A DNA stretch of 64,000 nucleotides from Pseudooceanicola algae (GTDB lineage Bacteria; Pseudomonadota; Alphaproteobacteria; Rhodobacterales; Rhodobacteraceae), in contig NZ_CP060436.1 in NCBI RefSeq assembly GCF_003590145.2, forward strand, positions 1,956,001 to 2,020,000, written 5' to 3'. The stretch's first letter is position 1, and each line of letters starts with the position of its first letter. The position numbers were made by a program, and so were the translations under genes. The notes under the pieces were generated by a model. That model saw only the letters and a program-made list of their open reading frames with translations, did no database searches and was not told where the DNA came from. Below, piece after piece: positions 46,901-53,303 of this stretch.

Positions 46901-47923
46901 ATCTGGGAGACCTTCACTATCCTTCAAAAGGTCCTGTAGTGTCTGCAGCTGTCGGAATGCGTTGGTTTCGCAGACCTTTTTCTCGTCGCTGGCAGCCTTT
47001 GGATATTTGTTCGTCAAGCGCTCGTGCAGACGCACGCTTCGCGCGCCAAAATGCGCGAGAGGGCGTAGGCCCGTTAGAGTCGAGACTGCTTGGGAGAGCG
47101 TTGTTTTGTCATCGAAGCGCGTCGCCGCTGCGATCCCAGGCATCAATGTGCCGACTTGCAGAGCAAGGTCCGACAGGCCAAGATTTTCCAACCCGCTTGC
47201 GCTTGCCTTGTAGTTTTTCTTACCGTCCCGTTCGAGGCGACGTTCGACCTCCACCTCGCTACCATCAACAAGCGACCGAAACCTGAGGCGGACCCATGTG
47301 TCGACCTTTGGCTGTCCATCGACCGCGAGTAGTTCCGTCTCGGTTGGGATCGGCACGATAGGCGGCAATTCGAATCCGGCATTGGTGCCAGTGTCGTCGT
47401 CGCTAGGGACTTGAATATTGATCGGAATATGTAGGGGAGATGGAAGCCCTTGGGAACGATGTCCATATCCAGTTAGGCACCAGCAGATCGCGCTGATTAG
47501 AGACGTTTTTCCCGCGCCATTGAAACCCCGGAACAGTATCGCGTCGCGTGAAAAATCCAGTGTGAATGCGACCGGATCGCCGCCGGCCTCGTCGCAGTGA
47601 CGATGGAGGCCGCGAAATCGATGGGCGGAGATACCAATCAATCGCCAGAGCTTGTGCGAAGAGGACGGTCGCACTGGCGGTGGAGTTGCGACGACCGATT
47701 TGTCCAGCGTATCGAGCAGCCGATCAATTTCCCCGTCCAAGATGTTGGTGTCTTTGTCCGGGTTCCAGTAGCCTTGGCGATTTTGATTGTAGAAGTCGAG
47801 GACGGTTCTGCTGTCCGGCAGTGGCAACGAGAACTCGACACCGCCAGCGACCTGCAAAGCGTCACCTGCAATCAGATGCCTAACGACTTCGTCCAAAGTT
47901 AGATCTGCGATATCAATTGCCAC
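43967..47923 (-). CDS. SMC-like ATPase with HEPN-like and degenerate S24-like regions
   Basis: 1318 residues from GTG 47923 (AGAGG site). Walker A GFNGAGKTS at 133-141; a zinc-hook-like CPVC at 485-488 between two long helical stretches; Walker B ISAFLMDDPQDLLD at 815-828: the layout of an SMC/Rad50-type ATPase. Beyond it, RDVINKAHHG (989-998) has the HEPN-type R-x6-H. Residues about 1060-1190 resemble an S24/LexA peptidase (PTM at 1103-1105; VRNGDLAIVRTPG; VYARRI), but the nucleophile Ser is Thr and the Lys is Arg. Probably a phage-defence effector or sensor; the mechanism is inference. I know no named family for this combination. Confidence 0.7.
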   Translation of the reverse strand: MAIDIADLTLDEVVRHLIAGDALQVAGGVEFSLPLPDSRTVLDFYNQNRQGYWNPDKDTNILDGEIDRLLDTLDKSVVATPPPVRPSSSHKLWRLIGISAHRFRGLHRHCDEAGGDPVAFTLDFSRDAILFRGFNGAGKTSLISAICWCLTGYGHRSQGLPSPLHIPINIQVPSDDDTGTNAGFELPPIVPIPTETELLAVDGQPKVDTWVRLRFRSLVDGSEVEVERRLERDGKKNYKASASGLENLGLSDLALQVGTLMPGIAAATRFDDKTTLSQAVSTLTGLRPLAHFGARSVRLHERLTNKYPKAASDEKKVCETNAFRQLQTLQDLLKDSEGLPDLGCVVLPEEATPDAWRDGLTSAETLLKAAEDQAAADARSILGALPPLTGEADIKRFEAAIKAAENCFSNAALKGLPSMQLAQTLGEMSEAELTDAEAILDDIEREASTLVTQLANAGRAARLRLYGLVAQWHEASHPGQAFTACPVCERDLTPPGAVPTDALLDKSVAQALEDARQSDKAMLKTAAEWERDTKHSLRSRIPVKLRRFIDEVVPDDLASVYESALALEVFQLSDFPHLLKPMAISVDGLCKAAWSKAPIREPLPGVTLPEEIPDNESLRAAIRGVRRAIALARYRATHAEFARAAILTVLRTDDDETANAANERTIKGQLVVLRSHLEVATTFVGIRRQLAQIKDSCERWSKARTRIEKLARAAKAVEPFKEFPDLVHNQVAGLVTDLQEKATAWSRRMYRAHFIQAPEYAGLDSGKSDGFTFLAAQGKHLVEAHHVMNASALRAFLSAFVLALWQQVWARSGGISAFLMDDPQDLLDPGNVANLAATVPTLIAEGMNPVIVSNDFGFIPTIESFVAANSPSSVPRTETWEFSAISTSKCTVSLAPVADEVHLRCAEWQRTDPNDTNLARAFVHPVRVRIEIKLWDLLASDPAVLHDPTMGDLLGKIANARNRGERPFNEEPFRRLLDLPALKAGAAFRDVINKAHHGRADQITPIEAETVRQGYEEVFSAIDACWLAYARFMGRLPSEQALSEAQRAAPSLKLVALPSTPICVVGRLAARASGAPLTTIEEATDRLDLASLGDVSLFTLRAPTMGLVAFPGQTLIVSATAEVRNGDLAIVRTPGKVYARRIGIDRADLSRISLETIPSTNPRVPQSHFVQRSSSHLSKVIGVLFDKTAASKSRDEAVETDHSPIFEQVVAAAEVVGDSAYPVALDRGHVLLGAASDLSLLDGRILAVVTRADEFSSEHFAYLKRLGKPMPGSRSIYYLENVGQTGEGGFVQFPVQGVAPVAAVPMVDQTWKVLGTLF

Positions 47924-48646
47924 GAGCTACCTCTTCTGAAACCTGCCGACTTGTTCGTTGCGTACTGGATAAGGCCTGCATTCCTCGCTCGGCAGCTTAG
48001 ACACGAATGTTTCCCGCGTCCGCTAATTATTTATGGGGTTCGCCTAGGATTGCGCTGGAAATGGGGCGGTCGTTGAATGCCTGCTTTTGCCATGTTCGAA
48101 GTTGTAAGCAGACTGACTTCTGACGGCCGCGAAGCCGTCATTGCCTCGCGTACGACGGATGGCCGCTTGGTCACCCAGCTGACGCGCGCGTCCGTGTCGA
48201 ACGTCGCGCATCTTTGACTCTAGGATGCGGATTTTCTGAATCCTGTCAGTGAGCCGCGTCAAGCAATCTTGACCCAATCGTCAAGCATTTCCGACCCGAA
48301 CCGGCCCTTCGACGCGGGACGCGCGAGGGGCCGCTGTGCGGACAAAGTGAGCTTTCGCTGCGGTTGCGCCAATGACCGGTTCGGTGAACTGTTCATCAAA
48401 CGGTAGCATTTGAAGCGGCCTGTGTGGGTGCCGGGAAAGCAAGATGTTGGTCGATGGTCGCGTGTCAGGTCCTGCTTGACACTTTCAATACCAAAACCGT
48501 AAGACGAGGGCAGGTATTGGGCACCTGCCGCCTGCGGACGCAAGTCTCGGTGAAGCTCAAATTGACAAAGACATACGCCCTCGAAGCATTTCGCAGGTGG
48601 CAACGCAGGCTCCCATCCCATCAGAAATGCCTCATATGAGGAGTGA
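47924..48646. other. 723-bp gap in the cargo
   Basis: Between the divergent SMC-like ATPase and MATE genes. Frames such as 48259-48621 (-) and 48044-48277 (-) have no start signals and I do not recognise their products; they may be decayed insertion sequence. The promoters of both neighbouring genes must lie here. Confidence 0.5.
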
Positions 48647-50047
48647 ATGATGTCGTCTCAAAACGCATCCGAGAATCGATTTTTAACGACTACGCCGAAG
48701 CGGCTTTTTGTCGCCAATGCTCTGCCTATGATGCTTATCATGGTGATGAGCGGTCTTTTGACCGTCGTAGATGCTGTGTTTCTGGGCCACTTCGTCGGGG
48801 CTGATGCCCTTGCGGCCGTCAGCGTCGTATTCCCTGTTATCATGATCACAATAGCACTCTCGACCCTTGTCGGCGGGGGAATGTCCAGCCTTCTCGCACG
48901 CCATTTGGGGGCAGGAAACCACAGTGATGCGGTTGCTGTATTCGCGCAAGCGCATGGTCTGGCGCTGTTTCTGTCACTTTTGCTCATATCGGCCTTTGGT
49001 GTCTTCGGCGGGGTCGTCATAGACGCGCTTGCGGACGGCCAGCCTGACATTGGACACATGGCTTATACCTATCTGGCTATCATGATCTTTGCGACGCCTG
49101 GGCAACTGCTCTTGAGCGTCCATGCAGACGCGGGGCGCAACGAAGGGCGTGCGGGCCTGATGGCGTTGATGTCAGTCGGCGTCACACTCGCCAATATCGC
49201 ATTGAATTACGTGTTGATCGTGCGCCTCGACATGGGCGTTGCGGGGTCAGCTTGGGGAACGGCAATTGCACAGGGGGTAGGTCTTGCACTTCTTTTAGGC
49301 TTGCGTTTGCCCAAGCAAGAAATCTTGTCCCTTCCGGCCCTTAGAAACGCACGTTGGGTTGGGAAATGGAAAGCGATATTGGCCCTTGGAGCCCCTGTCA
49401 GTCTTAGCTTCATCGGGATAGCGCTGGTTTCAGGAACGGTGATCTCGACGCTGCGACTGACGTCCGACACCGGCTATGTCGAGGCGGTTGCCGCTTACGG
49501 CATAGTGACCCGAATTTTTAGTTTCACATTCATGCCGCTTATGGCCATTGCATTGGCAACCCAAAGTATTGTCGGAAACAACGTGGGCGCAAAGCTTTAC
49601 CACCGCTCAAATGCTGTCCTGCGGATCGCACTCACTGTTGCCGTTCTTTATTGTGCTGTCATTGAGGTGATCTTGCTTGCCGGAAGTGGTTGGATTGGTC
49701 GAGGCTTTGTCAGCGATCTGGACGTGATCTCACAGGTTGGGGTCATTTTGCACCCAATGTCGTCCCTTTATCTGTTTTCTGGTCCGGTTCTTGTGCTCGC
49801 CCTCTATTTTCAAGCTATTGGAAAACCCGTACATACCGCCGCTCTAACGTTGATTAAGCCCTTTGTGTTCAGCCCTCTGCTGATCGCCATTTTGGGCATT
49901 TTTTATGGCGCACAAGCGATCTGGCTTGCCTTCCCAATTGCTGACGGGATCGTGGTTAGTATCGCCATTTGGATTGTGATCGCGTCCCAAAGGACGGGCA
50001 AAGGCAACATTGGTTTTGGATTGTCGGGTCAGGAGGTAGCACGATGA
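48647..50047 (+). CDS. MATE-family multidrug exporter
   Basis: 466 residues, twelve hydrophobic segments in two bundles. The start is behind GAGGAG; ATG 48647 or 48650 are both possible. Family traits: LPMMLIMVMSGLLTVVDAVF and LGHFVGADALAAVSVVFPV near the start, and the repeated half beginning around APVSLSFIGIAL. It expels drugs or metabolites using a Na+ or H+ gradient. It overlaps a small gene (glyoxalase-superfamily-like) by ATGA. As cargo it may give resistance to a toxic compound, which would fit a resistance pair; the substrate is unknown. Confidence 0.86.
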   Translation: MMSSQNASENRFLTTTPKRLFVANALPMMLIMVMSGLLTVVDAVFLGHFVGADALAAVSVVFPVIMITIALSTLVGGGMSSLLARHLGAGNHSDAVAVFAQAHGLALFLSLLLISAFGVFGGVVIDALADGQPDIGHMAYTYLAIMIFATPGQLLLSVHADAGRNEGRAGLMALMSVGVTLANIALNYVLIVRLDMGVAGSAWGTAIAQGVGLALLLGLRLPKQEILSLPALRNARWVGKWKAILALGAPVSLSFIGIALVSGTVISTLRLTSDTGYVEAVAAYGIVTRIFSFTFMPLMAIALATQSIVGNNVGAKLYHRSNAVLRIALTVAVLYCAVIEVILLAGSGWIGRGFVSDLDVISQVGVILHPMSSLYLFSGPVLVLALYFQAIGKPVHTAALTLIKPFVFSPLLIAILGIFYGAQAIWLAFPIADGIVVSIAIWIVIASQRTGKGNIGFGLSGQEVAR

Positions 50048-50472
50048 ACCTACAATCTGTGATAGAGGCTAAATCCCAAGCTAAGGCCTTGCGCGCATCA
50101 CTCGCCGCGCAAGGCACAACCATCACCCATGCGCGGGCACTGGAACTCGTCGCCCATCAGAATGGTGCCCGAGATTGGAATACGCTTCAAGCCAAGCTGT
50201 CACGGGCAGAGCCGCAGCTTTTTCATCTCAATGACCAAGTTAGCGGGCACTATCTGGGGCAGGCCTTCACTGGGCGGATCGTAGCTCTTTCAAAAGTGGG
50301 CGCAAACACGCAGGTTTCGCTTCAGCTGAACGAACCTGTTGATACGGTGCAGTTCGAAAGCTTCTCAAACATGCGCCGACATATCAGAGGCATGGTTGGG
50401 CCCAACGGCCGATCACCCCGCAAAACGTCAGACGGCACGCCGCACTTGGTCATAGATATTCCGAGCAGGTGA
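50044..50472 (+). CDS. Small protein with glyoxalase-superfamily-type N-terminus
   Basis: 142 residues beginning on the MATE stop (ATGA). The N-terminal motif AKALRASLAAQGTTITHARA followed by LELVAHQNGARDWNTLQA matches a short helical segment annotated as glyoxalase-superfamily protein in related bacteria. The C-terminal part (SGHYLGQAFTGRIVALSKVG; VDTVQFESFSNM) is beta-rich and unfamiliar; the usual vicinal-oxygen-chelate metal residues are not seen. The tight coupling to the MATE exporter suggests a shared resistance role. Function uncertain. Confidence 0.6.
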   Translation: MNLQSVIEAKSQAKALRASLAAQGTTITHARALELVAHQNGARDWNTLQAKLSRAEPQLFHLNDQVSGHYLGQAFTGRIVALSKVGANTQVSLQLNEPVDTVQFESFSNMRRHIRGMVGPNGRSPRKTSDGTPHLVIDIPSR

Positions 50473-50696
50473 TCTGAAATTTCTGAACGGCAACCAATTT
50501 CGGGTGGTTGCCGTTCATGCGCGCAACCTAAATCGGACTTTCGCGCAGCTTGCAGCATCGGTGAGTATGGGCTCGAAGCCGACCTTAGCTGCGCAGCGTG
50601 TGAAGGTCCGGTCCGGGCCGTTCGTGCTCTTGACTTGTCAGGCCAAGCGCCTTGAAGAAACGACATTCCCGCGCCCTTCGATCCGGGAGGGCAGAT

Positions 50697-51005
50697 GACA
50701 CTGATCCGGGCGCAGATCGAGCTCCCATTCGAGCGCAGCCTCGCGCCAGAGTCACGCCGGCGCAGAGCCGCCATGGAAAACTGCCCGGGGTCCTGTCGCG
50801 CATCGAAAAGATCGTCGAACCAGAAAGCCTCGAATGCCCGGTGTGACTGCGGGAGATCGCCACCATCCACCCGAAATACGCTTGTCGCATCTGCATCGAC
50901 TGCGTCAGTCAGGCACCTGTGCCGACGGCCTTCATCGAAGGCGGCCCGACCGCCGAGGGCGCCATCGTCCATGGTCTGGTCAGCAAGTACCCTTCCCGCC
51001 CTTAG
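50697..51005 (+). mobile_element. Decayed IS66 transposase fragment
   Basis: In two frames: LPGVLSRIEKIVEPESLECP (frame ending near 50846) then HPKYACRICIDC, SQAPVPTAFIEGGPTAEGAI and VHGLVSKYPSRP ending at the stop 51003-51005. This is the zinc-finger and linker region of an IS66 TnpC protein, with an internal deletion and frame change near 50846. Neither terminal repeat is present. The 717-bp gap 50473-51189 in front of the TniQ gene contains nothing else that I recognise. Confidence 0.75.
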
Positions 51006-51189
51006 ATCATGAAAGATCCCGCACGCCCCGCACACGCTTTGCCAATAGCGGACCCGTTTCCGGCCAGGCAGGTTGGGGCAGCTTGTCCGCTCACTCCCCC
51101 CAGCTACAACTTCGGATTGCTCGGATGACCCCTTGCAGGATTTGCGCAGCAGCGCCTATCGTCATCCCAGAACCTGCATTTCGAGGCCC

Positions 51190-53046
51190 ATGATCACCAG
51201 CATCCCCCTCCGCCCGAGAGAAACTCTGGCCTCTTTCATATCCCGGAAAGCGGCGTCCTTCGAAGTGAACGCTTCCAACTTCGCAGTTGATATAGGCACG
51301 TCGTTCCAGAAGCTGATTGCAGGAAAATCGGAGGCGATTGAAACTCTTTCGGATGTCAGGATCATCATTCCTGAAGAGGTCATCGCCTGGTCGCCGACAT
51401 CCGATGAGACCCCAAGGGGGCACCGCTTCCTGCGTCAGCACCTGTTTCCCACGAAGGCTTTGCAGGGGGCTGCGATGCGTGGATGCCCGGCATGCCTTCG
51501 CGACGACCTGGCGGATTGTCATGACCCTGGAACCAGCATGGCAATGCGCGGCCACTGGATGGTCCCCCATTTGATGCTCTGTCTCAAGCATCAAATGCCT
51601 CTGGTCACCCTCTGGAAAGAGAGCGCCGCCCTGAGCCGGTTCGACTCCGCCGTTCACTTCTCGAAACTCGCCGACGACATCGTCGCCGGGACTCTCGATG
51701 CAGAGCTACGGGAAGAGACCGATTTCGAAATTTGGCTCGATGCCCGGCTCGAGGACCCGCAGGGCGGCCTGCCGGAACAGCACTGGCTGGACCAGTTCTC
51801 CCTGCATGCAGCCTGCAACTATTGCCTGATGCTGGGCACCTCGCTGCTGCGGCATGAAATGAGCGCGCCGTCGTCAGTCCTTCCCGAAGACAATTGGGCC
51901 GTTTATCAGATGGGCTTCGAGATCGCGCGAGGCGGAGAGGCTGCCATTCGCGACGCCCTCATGGGCCTCCAGATGCTGCCGGGCTCGCCGCAGGACGGCC
52001 CCAGGAAGATCTTCCCGAAGATGTACGACCGGCTGGCCTACGACAGCATGGACGACCCCGACTACGATGTTTTCCGGTACATTCTGCGGTCACACATGGC
52101 CGCGACATGGCCGCTCGGTATCGGAGACGAACTGCTCGGAGAACCGATCACCGCGCGCCGCCTTCACTCTGTCCGAACCGCGGCCCGGGCAACCGGGATC
52201 GACCAGCGCCGGCTTCGCAAGATTCTCGCCGCAGAAGGCATCGTTCCCGAAGAGGGCCTGCCCGATGCATGGGAAGTCTTCGATGCGGAACGCGCGGACA
52301 CAGTTCTGAGATCCGCAACCACCCTGATCACCGCCAAGGATTTCGCCGAAGCGATTGGCGCGTCGAGATCCCAGTTCGATCTGCTCGTCGCAGGCGGCAT
52401 CCTCGCACCACATCTGTCATCCTCCGGGGATGCGGCTGGAACCAGGACAATCTGGGACCCCGCCGATGGCGTCCGGTTCCTCGACAGCGTGTTCGTCGGG
52501 GCGTCTCCCCTCCGCCAGGCGCAGCACGGATGGGAGCACATCTCGAAGTCGGCGGCGCGTTTGATGGTCGGCCCTGAAACCCTCATCGAGGCGATCCGGG
52601 ACCGGCGCATCGTCAGGATCGGCAATCACGCCGACTTCGACGGCTACGCCGCCCTCTATGTTTACCATGACGAAGTCTGCTCGGTTTTGTCGCCGGAGCC
52701 GTCGTCCAACCAGACCATCGAGCTGTTCTCGAAGTCGGTTGGCCTCGCGCAGCCCATCCGCATGCGACGTCTCGTAATGAACGGCCACACCCCTGCGACA
52801 GAGATGATCCACCCCAAGCTGAAGAAGAAACAGTTCTACATCACGCGGGACGATGCCGATGCGTTTCACCAGCGCTTCTACACCTTGCGCACCATGGCAC
52901 AGGCCCATGGCAAGAGCTGGCAGTCCATGACGGCAAGGCTGCGGGCGGCCGGGGTGGAGGTGTTCTCACCCGATGGTGAGGACTACGGCACCCTCTACGA
53001 ACGGGACCGCGTGGACCACGTGCTATCGCAAGTCACTGAGATCTAG
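51190..53046 (+). CDS. TniQ/TnsD-type target-site selector
   Basis: 618 residues from ATG 51190 (a frame open to 51073 is unlike). The N-terminal TniQ domain (RPRETLASFISRKAAS) contains the zinc site Cys99-PA-Cys102 and Cys131-LK-His134. The rest is long, as in TnsD, with several helix-turn-helix-like segments (VRTAARATGIDQRRLRKILA; ITAKDFAEAIGASRSQFDLL; SAARLMVGPETLIEAI). TnsD proteins bind a specific chromosomal site and recruit TnsC. It lies at the right end of the element, 258 bp from the nrdJ stop, far from tnsABC. Most likely it recognises the nrdJ 3' end, by position. Confidence 0.85.
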   Translation: MITSIPLRPRETLASFISRKAASFEVNASNFAVDIGTSFQKLIAGKSEAIETLSDVRIIIPEEVIAWSPTSDETPRGHRFLRQHLFPTKALQGAAMRGCPACLRDDLADCHDPGTSMAMRGHWMVPHLMLCLKHQMPLVTLWKESAALSRFDSAVHFSKLADDIVAGTLDAELREETDFEIWLDARLEDPQGGLPEQHWLDQFSLHAACNYCLMLGTSLLRHEMSAPSSVLPEDNWAVYQMGFEIARGGEAAIRDALMGLQMLPGSPQDGPRKIFPKMYDRLAYDSMDDPDYDVFRYILRSHMAATWPLGIGDELLGEPITARRLHSVRTAARATGIDQRRLRKILAAEGIVPEEGLPDAWEVFDAERADTVLRSATTLITAKDFAEAIGASRSQFDLLVAGGILAPHLSSSGDAAGTRTIWDPADGVRFLDSVFVGASPLRQAQHGWEHISKSAARLMVGPETLIEAIRDRRIVRIGNHADFDGYAALYVYHDEVCSVLSPEPSSNQTIELFSKSVGLAQPIRMRRLVMNGHTPATEMIHPKLKKKQFYITRDDADAFHQRFYTLRTMAQAHGKSWQSMTARLRAAGVEVFSPDGEDYGTLYERDRVDHVLSQVTEI

Positions 53047-53056
53047 CTAAATAGTG

Positions 53057-53082
53057 AGGGGCCGCGCAATTGCGCGGCCCCT
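53057..53082. terminator. Terminator after tniQ (possibly bidirectional)
   Basis: A 26-bp perfect palindrome (AGGGGCCGCGCAA and its complement), 11 bp after the tniQ stop, followed by a partly T-rich stretch. Because the transposon sits right behind nrdJ, it may also stop nrdJ transcription from the other side. Confidence 0.8.
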
Positions 53083-53239
53083 GCTTTCTGTCTCCAGGAA
53101 ATCGTCAGGTTACCAATCCGGAAATCCGATGAGGTAGCCGACACCGCCGTACTTATTGCACCGGCATCCGTTCACATTGCTCAGATGTCAGGTGTCAGCC
53201 CCAGAAGCGCCGCGACGAGTTTTTACCCTTGACACCCCT

Positions 53240-53258
53240 TGCGCAGACTTATGCTTTC
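53240..53258 (-). repeat. Second TnsB-like binding repeat at the right end
   Basis: Reads GAAAGCATAAGTCTGCGCA on the minus strand, nearly identical to the left internal copy at 31455-31473. It lies three bases from the terminal copy inside the right inverted repeat (53262-53280). Confidence 0.8.
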
Positions 53259-53259
53259 G

Positions 53260-53287
53260 TTTGCGCATTCATCTGCTTTCTCTGACT
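53260..53287 (-). repeat. Right terminal inverted repeat of the Tn7-like element
   Basis: Exact reverse complement of 31354-31381 over 28 bp. On the minus strand it is preceded by TGTAAAT (53294-53288); Tn7-type ends usually begin with TGT, so the true tip may be 53294. The nrdJ stop codon occupies 53304-53306. Confidence 0.9.
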
Positions 53288-53303
53288 ATTTACACCCAGT
53301 CCC

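Larger units (their letters stand above)
31354..53287. mobile_element. Tn7-like transposon with defence cargo, next to nrdJ
   Basis: Bounded by perfect 28-bp inverted repeats (31354-31381 and 53260-53287), with extra copies of a shared 19-bp motif just inside both ends, as in Tn7-type TnsB binding arrays. A tnsA-like, tnsB and tnsC operon lies at the left end, and a TnsD-sized TniQ gene at the right end. Everything between is cargo: nucleases, abortive-infection-type genes, an SMC-like ATPase, SDR, MATE exporter and IS66 remnants. The right repeat stops 16 bp from the nrdJ stop codon. A 5-bp target duplication could not be found: the bases outside the two repeats differ, and the right side shows a terminal TGT (53292-53294) that the left lacks. 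Confidence 0.85.

Noticed and set aside
48044-48621. Small genes on the minus strand between the SMC-like ATPase and MATE genes
   Set aside because: No start signals and no recognisable product; could be decayed insertion sequence but not supportable.
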